Source: Lacrimispora sphenoides (GTDB lineage Bacteria > Bacillota > Clostridia > Lachnospirales > Lachnospiraceae). Taken from it: a stretch of 64,000 bases of DNA. How positions within the stretch are numbered: position 1 is the first letter of the stretch; every line of letters begins with the position of its first letter. The DNA is taken from contig NZ_FOIP01000001.1 in assembly GCF_900105215.1 (NCBI RefSeq), positions 2,416,001-2,480,000 of the forward strand, in the 5' to 3' direction. A program made the position numbers and the translations under genes. Shown here piece after piece: positions 9,118-17,626 of this stretch. Below the pieces are notes generated by a model. The model did no database searches and had not been told where the DNA came from. It saw only the letters and a program-made list of their open reading frames with translations.

Positions 9118-11355
9118 ATGGAGGTAGATAAAATAATTTGGGATATGCCCAAAGGATTGCTAAACTGGTATGATTTTCGTATGGAAGGAGAGGTTCTTTG
9201 TATTGAGGATAGGGAGAGTAGTATCAAAGAGCTTTTGCTAGAAAAATGTAAGAAGGTCATCTGCGTAGATAGGACTGCCGCTTTAAATAAAGAATTTTTA
9301 ACCCAATATAGGGAAGCTTTTGATTATATTGTCGCAATTGGTATGGCAGAGCGTCTTACCAATCCGGTTCAGGCTTTTTCCGCATGGAGAGGTTTGCTGA
9401 AAAGTAAAGGAAGGCTGTTACTTGGCATGGATAACCGTTTGGGATTACGCTATTTTTGTGGTGATAGAGACCCCTTTACTAATAGGAGCTTTGATGGAAT
9501 TGAGAATTACCGAACCCTGTTTAAAGGTGATAGTAATAATCTTACAGGACGAAATTATTCCAAGGAAGAAATATGCAGTATATTGGATTCATCTGGGTGG
9601 TCGAATAGGAAATTTTATTCGGTCTTGCCAAACTTAGATCTGCCTCAGCTGGTTTATTCAGAAGACTATCTTCCTGTGGAAGAATTAGATATCAGGCTTT
9701 TTCCCATGTATCGTTACCCTGATTCTGTATTCCTTGAAGAGGAGTATCTATATAAGAGTATCACTAAGAATGGAATGTTTCATATGATGGCTAATTCTTT
9801 TTTAATTGAATGCTCGAAAGACAATACATTTGAAAATGTGGATCATGTGACTGTTTCCATGGATCGGGGCAGGGAGAATGCCATGGCAACGATTATCAGG
9901 GATAATCATACGGTAGAAAAGCGGGCATTGTATGAGGAAGGAAAACATAAGCTACGAGAAATCAAAGAGAATGAAATGGATTTGAGGAATCATGGGCTGA
10001 ATGTCTTGGTAGGAGAATGCCATCATAATTCCTATCATATGCCTTATGTAGAAAGTGAAACAGCAGTATCCTACCTACGCAGGTTGGCGAGAGAAAATTT
10101 GGAGTTGTTTAAAGAAGAAATAGAAAAGTTTCGAGAGTTCATCTTGCAGTCTTCAGAGCATGTAGAGACAGAAGATTCTAAGAAAGAGCTGGGGATTCTA
10201 TTACGAAGAGGATATATGGATCTGCTTCCCCTTAATTGTTTTTATAATAACGGGAAATATGTTTTTTATGATCAAGAATTCTATGAAGAAAATTATCCGG
10301 CCAATGTCATTATTCTCAGAATGATTGAAACAATTTATACTGGTGATTTGGAGATAGAGTCAATAATTCCGAGAAAATATTTTTTAAAGAAGTATGGCCT
10401 AGAAGAGAAAATGGCATTATGGTATCGTATGTCCTGGGAGTTCATGACAAAACTGAGAAATCAAAGAGAATTAAGAAGCTTTAATGAAAAATTCCAAAGA
10501 AATAAGGATGTTGTACATACCAACAGACAGAGAATTAATTATTCTGCCCCAGAGTATCAAAAGGTTTTTGTAGATATATTCCGAAATGCAGAAAAGAAGA
10601 AGCTGATTCTATTTGGTTCAGGAAATTTTACAAAGAGCTTTCTTGCACAATTTAAAAACCAGTATGAAATTTATGCTATCGTTGATAATGACCAATCCAA
10701 GTGGGGAAGCAGACTGGAAGGTATTGAGATACAGTCGCCTCATATTATTGAGGAAATACCAAAAGAGGAAAGCAGAATTATTATATGCATTAAGAATTAT
10801 GTTGCCATTGTGCATCAGCTGCAGCAAATGGGGGTGTCGGATTATTGTATCTATGATACGAATTCAGAAATTCCTAGAAAACAGGAAGTGATGCCGGTTA
10901 CTGTAAAAGATATGGATTCATTGCCCAAAAAGTATCATACCGGATATATTGCTGGAGTATTCGATTTATTTCATATAGGGCATCTGAATATGTTCAAAAG
11001 GGCAAAAGAGCAGTGTGAATATTTGATTGTAGGAGTAGTGACGGATGAAGGTGTCAGGAATTATAAAAAAGCGGATCCGTATATCCCATTTCATGAAAGA
11101 ATAGAGTTAGTCCGCTCCTGTAAATATGTTGATAAAGCAGTTGAGATACCGATTCACTATAGCGGAACCAGAAATGCGTATAAAATGTATCACTTCGACT
11201 GCCAGTTCTCCGGAAGCGATTATATAGATAATCCGGACTGGTTAGGAGAGAAAACCTTTTTGGAAAAGCAGGGAGCTGACCTGGTATTTTTTCCATATAC
11301 GGAAGAAACAAGCTCTACAAAAATAAAAAAATTGATAGAAAAATCATTGTTGTAA
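9118..11355 (+). CDS. Four-module fusion: methyltransferase-like, kinase-like, Rossmann, cytidylyltransferase
   Basis: 745 residues. Residues 1-170 look like a class I SAM methyltransferase (VLCIED, then FDYIVAIGMAERL and GRLLLGMDN). The middle region around residue 366 contains YMDLLPLNCFYNN followed by FYDQEF, which resembles the Asp...Asn and Asp-x-Glu loops of choline/aminoglycoside kinases. Residues about 492-580 form a Rossmann unit (LILFGSGNFTKSFL, AIVDND). Residues about 607-740 are a TagD-type cytidylyltransferase with GVFDLFHIGHLN (HxGH) and a final SSTKIKKLI. I chose ATG 9118 because GGAGG at 9108-9112 is correctly spaced; ATG 9106 overlaps that site. A likely role is making a CDP-activated alcohol for the protein at 6550 (inference). 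Confidence 0.6.
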   Translation: MEVDKIIWDMPKGLLNWYDFRMEGEVLCIEDRESSIKELLLEKCKKVICVDRTAALNKEFLTQYREAFDYIVAIGMAERLTNPVQAFSAWRGLLKSKGRLLLGMDNRLGLRYFCGDRDPFTNRSFDGIENYRTLFKGDSNNLTGRNYSKEEICSILDSSGWSNRKFYSVLPNLDLPQLVYSEDYLPVEELDIRLFPMYRYPDSVFLEEEYLYKSITKNGMFHMMANSFLIECSKDNTFENVDHVTVSMDRGRENAMATIIRDNHTVEKRALYEEGKHKLREIKENEMDLRNHGLNVLVGECHHNSYHMPYVESETAVSYLRRLARENLELFKEEIEKFREFILQSSEHVETEDSKKELGILLRRGYMDLLPLNCFYNNGKYVFYDQEFYEENYPANVIILRMIETIYTGDLEIESIIPRKYFLKKYGLEEKMALWYRMSWEFMTKLRNQRELRSFNEKFQRNKDVVHTNRQRINYSAPEYQKVFVDIFRNAEKKKLILFGSGNFTKSFLAQFKNQYEIYAIVDNDQSKWGSRLEGIEIQSPHIIEEIPKEESRIIICIKNYVAIVHQLQQMGVSDYCIYDTNSEIPRKQEVMPVTVKDMDSLPKKYHTGYIAGVFDLFHIGHLNMFKRAKEQCEYLIVGVVTDEGVRNYKKADPYIPFHERIELVRSCKYVDKAVEIPIHYSGTRNAYKMYHFDCQFSGSDYIDNPDWLGEKTFLEKQGADLVFFPYTEETSSTKIKKLIEKSLL

Positions 11356-11364
11356 ATTTAATTT

Positions 11365-11441
11365 CCTGATTTCGGATGAGCGTCCTGTCTGACATTTTTG
11401 AGACAAGATTCTCATTTCCGAAATCAGGATTTATTTTTTTT
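11365..11441 (+). terminator. Rho-independent terminator of the glycan cluster
   Basis: A 12-base perfect inverted repeat (11365-11376 with 11417-11428) encloses a smaller TGTCT/AGACA hairpin and is followed by a T-rich run at 11430-11441. It lies 9 bases after the fusion gene stop and closes the glycan operon before the flagellar promoter. Confidence 0.85.
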
Positions 11442-11483
11442 GTCATTATCTTAAGATTTAAAGAAAATTTCCTGACAACTTTC

Positions 11484-11512
11484 TTGACAAAATCTGTAAA
11501 TAAATGTAGAAT
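11484..11512 (+). promoter_or_regulatory. Sigma-A promoter of the flagellar/chemotaxis operon
   Basis: TTGACA at 11484-11489, a 17-base spacer, then TAGAAT at 11507-11512. This is a near-consensus housekeeping promoter 134 bases upstream of the chosen flgB start. No other equally good promoter was seen until the cheD-cheV gap, so it may drive much of the 26-kb run. Confidence 0.8.
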
Positions 11513-11645
11513 ATAGTAAGAAAAATTACAGAAAAATTAAAAAAAAAGGAAAATCCTGTTGAATTTAACTGGAGAAGGTAATTTTCTTGTGGTGAAATAC
11601 AATTCCCATGTTTCTTCAAGGGGAATGAAAGTGAGGAGCAATAGG

Positions 11646-12026
11646 ATGGTTGGGATATTTGGAAATAACATTTCCATGGCGGAAAAAACTTTGGATTACC
11701 TGTGGTCCAAGCAATCGGTAACATTGGATAATATTGCCAATGGTGAAACCCCAGGTTATAAGGCCCGTTATGTTACTTTTGAGGATGAATTCCGTAAACG
11801 CTTAATGGCCAGCAGAGAGGGCACATCAAAGGATATAGGAAGAATCATAGGCAACTCCAGACATTTTATCCATGAAACAAAAGATGAATCAGCGAGAATG
11901 GACGGAAACAATGTCAACATGGATGTAGAGAATGTGGAACTGGCTAGGACAACTCTTCAGTATCAGTATCAGCTGAACGCGTTGAATAGTGAAGTAAGCA
12001 GGCTTCGCACGGTTATTAAAGGCTAA
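11646..12026 (+). CDS. flgB: Flagellar proximal rod protein FlgB
   Basis: 126 residues with the rod/hook N-terminal motif (SVTLDNIANGETPGYKA) and the C-terminal helix ending ...NALNSEVSRLRTVIKG. The rod forms the drive shaft through the cell wall and is exported by the flagellar type III system. ATG 11646 is chosen because AGGAG at 11634-11638 is 7 bases upstream and the length then matches FlgB. An in-frame TTG at 11559 would add 29 residues without homology. Unusually, flgC does not follow; it is 13 kb downstream. Confidence 0.92.
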   Translation: MVGIFGNNISMAEKTLDYLWSKQSVTLDNIANGETPGYKARYVTFEDEFRKRLMASREGTSKDIGRIIGNSRHFIHETKDESARMDGNNVNMDVENVELARTTLQYQYQLNALNSEVSRLRTVIKG

Positions 12027-12043
12027 AACGGGAGGTAAATGAG

Positions 12044-12355
12044 ATGGAGCAGATGTTTATAAGGCCTATGATCCCCATGGAGTCCATTGGGAATATAGGA
12101 AGCGAAAAGAAAGTGACAACCGGACAGGATGGAAGTTCGGTATTTCGGGATATATTTAAAGAAGCCATTCAGAACGTAAAAACCACGGATGCGGATTTAA
12201 CGGTACAAGAATATTTACTGTCAACAGGTCAGATTGACGATGCGCATACCGTGCCGGCAGCGGCAGCAAAAGCCCAGTTATCTGTAGAACTCTTAACATC
12301 TCTTCGGAATAAGGCACTGGAAGCCTACAATGAGATAATAAGAATCGGCGTTTAA
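12044..12355 (+). CDS. fliE: Flagellar MS-ring/rod junction protein FliE
   Basis: 103 residues. The C-terminal half (VQEYLLSTGQIDDAHTVPAA followed by KAQLSVELLTSLRNKALEAY) matches FliE, the adapter joining the FliF ring to the rod. An AACGGGAGG-type site precedes ATG 12044. It sits between flgB and fliF, as in most Firmicute operons except that flgC is missing here. Confidence 0.92.
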   Translation: MEQMFIRPMIPMESIGNIGSEKKVTTGQDGSSVFRDIFKEAIQNVKTTDADLTVQEYLLSTGQIDDAHTVPAAAAKAQLSVELLTSLRNKALEAYNEIIRIGV

Positions 12356-12380
12356 GTAGATAACAGGGCGGACAGGTACA

Positions 12381-13976
12381 ATGGAGAAGATAAAGGAACT
12401 TTTAGAAAAGCTAAATGATAAAGTAAAAAAAGCCATAATCATCGGCGCTGTGGGCGTGACGGTTGTGGTGGGAGCGATTGTGATCGCGTTGTCCATGCGG
12501 GAAAAGCCTTACGAGGTGATGTTTCCAAGTGTTAGCAGCGATGAAGCCAAGCAGATCATTGGAAAATTACAGGAAGACGGAATCGATTATCAGTATCAAA
12601 ACGGTGACATTCTGGTGCCTACACCCCAGTTAGACACAACCAGGGCAAAGTTAGTTTCAGAAGGGTATCCAAAAAGTGGTTTTACATATGATGTATTCAG
12701 AAGTAATGTAAACTTGATGACGACTGATTCAGACCGGCGTAGGTTTGAACTATATGATTTGGAAACCAGAATTGGTTCTACGATTAAGGTCTTTGATGGC
12801 GTGCAGGAGGCATATGTAACCATAGCTCTGGGAGAACCTTCCAGATATGCACTGTCTGATGATAAGACGCAGGAGTCCAGTGCCCAGGCTGTTGTGGTTA
12901 TGAAAGATGGTGGATCGCCTACGCAAGAGCAGGCAAAGTCCATCCAGCTTCTTATATCCAGAAGTATCCCAGGAATGGTCATTGACAATGTCTCTGTATT
13001 TGATGGAAACGGACGAGAAGTTTCCACTAGTTCAGATGACGAGGATATCAACAACGGCAAGGCCGCAGAAGAGATTACCAGGGTAATCGAAGATCAGATT
13101 TCAGCAAAGGTCTTAAATGTCCTTGGCCCTGTATACGGAAACGGCAATGTCCGTGTATCCGTAAAAGGCACGGTCAATATGGAAAAGCTGATTCGGGAGA
13201 GCATTGTTTACAATACGCCCGAAAAGATAGATGAAAAAGATAAGACAGGTCTTACTTCCGAGGAATCCATATTCAAAGAATATTCTGGAAGTGGGCAGAA
13301 TGCTTCCGGTGTGGCCGGTTCAGAGGCCAATGCGGACATCCCACAGTATAATGCGGGAGGTACGGCTGAAGAGAATGCATATGGCTCCAGCAGCCTGACC
13401 AGAAAATATCTTTTAAACCAGATAAAAGAACAGGGTCAAGTCAATCCAGGAGCTTTGGAGAACCTGACTGTTTCCGTAGTGGTAAATGGGACAGGATTTG
13501 GAAGTATGACGATTGACGACATACGGGATCTGGCTGGAAATGCGGCTGGAATCCCTCAGGCAGATCGTGCGGAAAAGATAACCGCCGTGGCGGCGCCCTT
13601 CTATACTGTGGAGGTACCCAAAGCGCCTGAAACTCCTGTGGAAGCAAGCACCGGGGGCATTTTGGTTAATCAGTGGATTCTGATTGCAGCACTGGCGGGA
13701 GTACTTCTTATCGCTCTGATTATCATTTTGGCGGTAAGACATAGACGGAAGAGAAACACTCTTATGGAATCCATGGAAATCAGCCAGGAAGATGTTCCGG
13801 AACTGCCGGATATGGTACAACTGCCAGAGGAGGAAGAAGAACAGGAGATTCTGGAGCCTGAAGAAGACAGGGGAGCAGAACTGCGCCAGTGTGTCCGCGA
13901 TTTTGCTGAGCAGAACCCTGAGATATCAGCTCAGCTGCTGAAAACATGGTTGAATGGAGGCGGTAACAATGGTTAA
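12381..13976 (+). CDS. fliF: Flagellar MS-ring protein FliF
   Basis: 531 residues. A membrane segment near residues 17-38 and another near 430-452 flank the periplasm-side ring-building domains (YscJ/FliF type, e.g. MREKPYEVMFPSVSSDEAKQ). A low-complexity Gly/Ser/Ala loop occupies about 300-335. The cytoplasmic tail is strongly acidic and should bind FliG. FliF is the platform around the export gate. Its end overlaps the fliG start by 8 bases. Confidence 0.95.
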   Translation: MEKIKELLEKLNDKVKKAIIIGAVGVTVVVGAIVIALSMREKPYEVMFPSVSSDEAKQIIGKLQEDGIDYQYQNGDILVPTPQLDTTRAKLVSEGYPKSGFTYDVFRSNVNLMTTDSDRRRFELYDLETRIGSTIKVFDGVQEAYVTIALGEPSRYALSDDKTQESSAQAVVVMKDGGSPTQEQAKSIQLLISRSIPGMVIDNVSVFDGNGREVSTSSDDEDINNGKAAEEITRVIEDQISAKVLNVLGPVYGNGNVRVSVKGTVNMEKLIRESIVYNTPEKIDEKDKTGLTSEESIFKEYSGSGQNASGVAGSEANADIPQYNAGGTAEENAYGSSSLTRKYLLNQIKEQGQVNPGALENLTVSVVVNGTGFGSMTIDDIRDLAGNAAGIPQADRAEKITAVAAPFYTVEVPKAPETPVEASTGGILVNQWILIAALAGVLLIALIIILAVRHRRKRNTLMESMEISQEDVPELPDMVQLPEEEEEQEILEPEEDRGAELRQCVRDFAEQNPEISAQLLKTWLNGGGNNG

Positions 13977-14970
13977 TCTAACCCCCGAACAAAAAGCGGC
14001 GACAGTGGTTGTTTCACTGGGAGTGGATAAGGCTTCTAAAGTATACAAGTACTTAAGTGAAGACGAGATTGAGAAATTAACCCTTGAAGTGGCAAAGCTA
14101 GGACATGTGGAAGCAGAGCAGACGGAAGCCATTTTAGATGAGTTTTACAAGACCTGTCTGACTCAAAAGGTAGTGACTGACGGTGGCCTGGAGTATGCAA
14201 GAACTGTTCTGGAAAAAGCCTTCGGTGAAAGTACGGCTAACAGCTTGCTTCAAAAGGTTACACAGTCTCTGAAATCCAGATCCTTTGGATTTATTCGGAA
14301 GAGCGATGTAAAGAACTTGCTTTCCGTCCTGCAGCATGAAAGAGCCCAGATCATTGCACTGGTACTTTCTTATACAAATGAGGAGATGGCGGCCCAGATT
14401 ATTTCAGAGCTTGCCCCTGAAAAGCGCATGCAGGTCGTGGAGTCCATTGCCAGAATGGAGAGTGCATCTCCTGAAGGAATTAAAATTGTGGAAGAGGAGA
14501 TCAAGAAACGGTTCTCCGGCATCCTTACTACCGACTACACCAGTGTGGGTGGTGTTGATTACATAGCAAACGTCATGAACCACATAGACCGGAGCAACGA
14601 AAAGCTCATCTTCGACGAACTGGGAAGAAAAGATGCAGAACTGGCGGATACCATCCGCAAGAAGATGTTCGTATTCGAGGATATCATTACCATGGACAAC
14701 CGCTCGATCCAGCGCTTTATCAGAGAGTGCGATATGCGTGACATGGTTTATGCCCTTAAGAATGCAAACGAGCAGATTACAACAGTTATTTTCTCCAATA
14801 TGTCAACTCGTATGAAGGAAAGCATCCAGTCCGATATGGAAGTTACAGTTAATGTACGCTTAAAAGATGTAGAAGAGGCTCAGCAGAGGATTGTCGGTAT
14901 CATTAGGCGTCTGGAAGAAGAAGGCGAGCTGATCATCAATAAGGGCGGAAAGGATGATGTCATTGTCTAA
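13969..14970 (+). CDS. fliG: Flagellar motor switch protein FliG
   Basis: 333 residues. It begins MVNLTPEQKAATVVVSLG and contains the middle-domain EHPQ-region equivalent (LSVLQHERAQIIALVLSY) and the C-terminal charged helix that meets MotA (MFVFEDIITMDNRSIQRFI). FliG couples stator force to the rotor and binds FliF and FliM. ATG 13969 is preferred over 13954 because GGAGG at 13956-13960 lies 8 bases before it. Confidence 0.95.
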   Translation: MVNLTPEQKAATVVVSLGVDKASKVYKYLSEDEIEKLTLEVAKLGHVEAEQTEAILDEFYKTCLTQKVVTDGGLEYARTVLEKAFGESTANSLLQKVTQSLKSRSFGFIRKSDVKNLLSVLQHERAQIIALVLSYTNEEMAAQIISELAPEKRMQVVESIARMESASPEGIKIVEEEIKKRFSGILTTDYTSVGGVDYIANVMNHIDRSNEKLIFDELGRKDAELADTIRKKMFVFEDIITMDNRSIQRFIRECDMRDMVYALKNANEQITTVIFSNMSTRMKESIQSDMEVTVNVRLKDVEEAQQRIVGIIRRLEEEGELIINKGGKDDVIV

Positions 14971-15766
14971 TATTATAAAGTCTGTGCAGATGGCCGAACG
15001 TGTTCTGGAATACGGATTTACCAGGGAATTTGAAGATATCAGGGTAAAAGAAAACGGTAATCAGGAAACGGAATGTGGGCAGGAGGAGTCTGCGGACCAA
15101 GAATATGACAGGTATCTTCAAACTAGTGAATTATACGAAGATGCTATAAGGAAGTCACAGGTGATTTTGGACCAGGCCAGGACGGATGCAGAAGATCTCT
15201 TAAACCAGGCCATGACGGACGGGGAAAAACTCCGCGCTCAGGCAATGGAAGAAGGCCGTCAGGCCGGATATGACGCGGGATATGAGGAAGGTTTCCGCAA
15301 AGCCTATGAAGCCCATAAAGAGGTTCTTGATGCGCGCGAGGAAGAATTTCTGGAAGCCATGAAAAACGCGATTGAAAGCGTTACGAAAGAAAAAGAAAAA
15401 TTACTGGACAAATACATTGACGATTTAAAAAAGGTCACTCTGACGATTGCAGAAAAGGTGATTCAGACCAGTCTGCGCTCCAGCGGAGAGATTATTAAAC
15501 GCATGATCGTGGCTGCCGCGGGAAAGCTTAAGAAAACCCAGTGGATGAAAATTTATGTATCCCAAAGGGATGCAGGAATGATGATACAGGGAGATGTGGG
15601 ACTGTTAAGTGAATTGTCCCACATTTCCGGGAATATCAAGATCATTGCTATGGATCATGAGGAGGACGGAGCCTGTATCATTGAGCTTCCGGAGGAGATT
15701 ATTGATGTCAGCGTGAATACGCAGCTGGAAAATATAAAGGGAATACTTAATAACGCCAGACTGTAA
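14954..15766 (+). CDS. fliH: Flagellar export ATPase regulator FliH
   Basis: 270 residues. A long charged helix contains the FliH Gly/Ala-x3-Gly pattern (EEGRQAGYDAGYEEGFRKAY, about residues 96-115), and a C-terminal domain (LTIAEKVIQTSL...) follows. FliH binds FliI and docks it at the export gate. It overlaps fliG by 17 bases; ATG 14957 is an equally good start. fliI follows. Confidence 0.9.
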   Translation: MMSLSNIIKSVQMAERVLEYGFTREFEDIRVKENGNQETECGQEESADQEYDRYLQTSELYEDAIRKSQVILDQARTDAEDLLNQAMTDGEKLRAQAMEEGRQAGYDAGYEEGFRKAYEAHKEVLDAREEEFLEAMKNAIESVTKEKEKLLDKYIDDLKKVTLTIAEKVIQTSLRSSGEIIKRMIVAAAGKLKKTQWMKIYVSQRDAGMMIQGDVGLLSELSHISGNIKIIAMDHEEDGACIIELPEEIIDVSVNTQLENIKGILNNARL

Positions 15767-15780
15767 CAGGAGGAGCCTGC

Positions 15781-17082
15781 ATGTTTAAGGAATTGACGGA
15801 TCTCATTACGAAGACTGAGACAATCGACCATATCGGGAAGATTGAAAACATTGTGGGGATGTCCATGGAAGCCTCCGGAGGAAGGGCCAGTATCGGAGAC
15901 ATAGCCTATATTTACAATGAAGACCGGCAGGAGCAGATACCGGTGGAAGTGGTGGGCTTTAAGGATGACAAAATACAGCTTATGGCCTATGAAAATATGA
16001 ATGGAATTGCAGCGGGCAGCTTTGTTCGGAATACAAAACGCAGGTTGAAGGTACCGGTAGGAGATTTTTTAAGAGGTCGAATCATCGATGCAAAGGGAGA
16101 ACCAATGGATGGAAAAGGACCTTTTGAATCTCCCCGGTACTATTACGTAGAAAATCCTTATATCAATCCCATGACCCGTCCGCCCATAACGGAAAAGCTG
16201 GAATTTGGTGTCAAAGCCATTGATGGCTTAAATACGATTGGAAAAGGCCAGCGTATCGGAATTTTTGCAGGTAGTGGAGTTGGAAAGAGTACTTTGCTGG
16301 GTATGATTGCCAGGAATGTAAAGGCTGATATTAACGTAGTGGCCCTGGTAGGGGAGCGTGGAAGAGAGGTCCGTGAATTTATAGAAAAAGACTTAGGGCC
16401 GGAAGGTATGAAACGTTCTGTGCTGGTGGTAGCTACATCAGACCAGCCAGCCATGCTTCGCATGAAGTGTCCATTGGTTGCCACTACCATAGCTGAATAC
16501 TTTAAGAATCAAGGCAAGGATGTATTGCTTATGATGGACTCCTTAACCCGTTTTGCTATGGCACAGAGAGAGATAGGGCTTGCAATCGGAGAGCCTCCGG
16601 TGGCAAGAGGCTATACTCCCTCTATTTATGCGGAGTTTCCAAAGCTGTTGGAACGGAGCGGTAACTTTGGACAAGGTTCCATTACAGGAATCTACACGGT
16701 TTTGGTGGAGGGTGATGATACCAATGAGCCAATTGCCGATACAGTAAGGGGTATTGTGGATGGCCATATTGTGCTGAGCCGAAAGCTGGCCAATGCCAAC
16801 CATTTCCCGGCTATTGACGTCAGTGCCAGTATTTCTCGTCTGATGACAAACATCGTTTCAGAGGAACACCGGAAATTAGCTTCCCAAATCCGGGATATGT
16901 TAAGCCTTTATGAGAAAAATGAGGATCTTATCTCCATTGGAGCTTATAAGAGCGGCAGCAACCCAAAGCTTGATATGGCTATATCTAAAATTGATAAGAT
17001 TAATCAGTTCCTGTGCCAGGGAATACAGGAACAAGCTAGTTATGAAGAGGTCTTAAAGAAAATCAAGATGATCATATCATAA
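15781..17082 (+). CDS. fliI: Flagellum-specific type III export ATPase FliI
   Basis: 433 residues, F1-ATPase beta-like. Walker A GSGVGKST lies at about residues 164-171, Walker B LLMMDSLTRFA near 250, and the family stretch GEPPVARGYTPSIYAEFPKL follows. It energises unloading of export substrates at the FlhA/FlhB gate. A perfectly spaced AGGAGG site precedes ATG 15781. Neighbours fliH and fliJ encode its partners. Confidence 0.96.
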   Translation: MFKELTDLITKTETIDHIGKIENIVGMSMEASGGRASIGDIAYIYNEDRQEQIPVEVVGFKDDKIQLMAYENMNGIAAGSFVRNTKRRLKVPVGDFLRGRIIDAKGEPMDGKGPFESPRYYYVENPYINPMTRPPITEKLEFGVKAIDGLNTIGKGQRIGIFAGSGVGKSTLLGMIARNVKADINVVALVGERGREVREFIEKDLGPEGMKRSVLVVATSDQPAMLRMKCPLVATTIAEYFKNQGKDVLLMMDSLTRFAMAQREIGLAIGEPPVARGYTPSIYAEFPKLLERSGNFGQGSITGIYTVLVEGDDTNEPIADTVRGIVDGHIVLSRKLANANHFPAIDVSASISRLMTNIVSEEHRKLASQIRDMLSLYEKNEDLISIGAYKSGSNPKLDMAISKIDKINQFLCQGIQEQASYEEVLKKIKMIIS

Positions 17083-17104
17083 ATGCTGAAAGGGGAAGGG
17101 GAGC

Positions 17105-17554
17105 ATGAAGAAGTTTAATTTTCCACTTAATACAGTGTTAAATTATAAGGACCAGGTACTTGATAATTTAAAAAGCGAACACGCCCAGATCGTGGATAAG
17201 GTGGTCAGGCAGGAAAAAAAGGTTGAGGATTTGTCAGACCTAAGAAGAGATGCCTGTGACCGGCTTCAGGAAGAGATTGGCCAGGGTATCGCTGTTAATA
17301 TGATGAAGGAATATGGAACCTACATAACCTTTATGCAGCAGAAAATTCTTACCGAACAAGGAGTTCTTCAGAAATTACAAAGAAGAGAGGAACAAAAACG
17401 GGAGGAAGTGGTGGAGGCCAGAAAAGAAGTGGTTTCCATTGAAAAGCTGAAGGAAAAGAAGCTTTTGCAGTATAACAAAGAGGTTTTACGTAGTGAGGAA
17501 CTGTTCATTGAGGAGTTCGTTTCCAACACAACCTCAGTACATGGAAGCAGGTAA
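17105..17554 (+). CDS. fliJ: Flagellar export chaperone/stalk protein FliJ
   Basis: 149 residues, almost entirely a two-helix coiled coil rich in Lys, Glu and Gln. It starts FPLNTVLNYKDQ, as FliJ homologues do. FliJ sits in the FliI ring and contacts FlhA. A small inverted repeat (CTGCCG...CGGCAG, 17557-17577) follows the stop. Confidence 0.88.
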   Translation: MKKFNFPLNTVLNYKDQVLDNLKSEHAQIVDKVVRQEKKVEDLSDLRRDACDRLQEEIGQGIAVNMMKEYGTYITFMQQKILTEQGVLQKLQRREEQKREEVVEARKEVVSIEKLKEKKLLQYNKEVLRSEELFIEEFVSNTTSVHGSR

Positions 17555-17626
17555 TCCTGCCGTAAAACGTTCGGCAGTTACCATACAATCAAATGCTTAA
17601 CAGCATGAAAAGAAAGGAGTGAGAAG

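Noticed and set aside
8826-9260. Long - strand frame (144 residues) across the 6550 and 9118 genes
   Set aside because: Antisense to two well-supported genes, no ribosome site, Ser/Leu-rich shadow composition.
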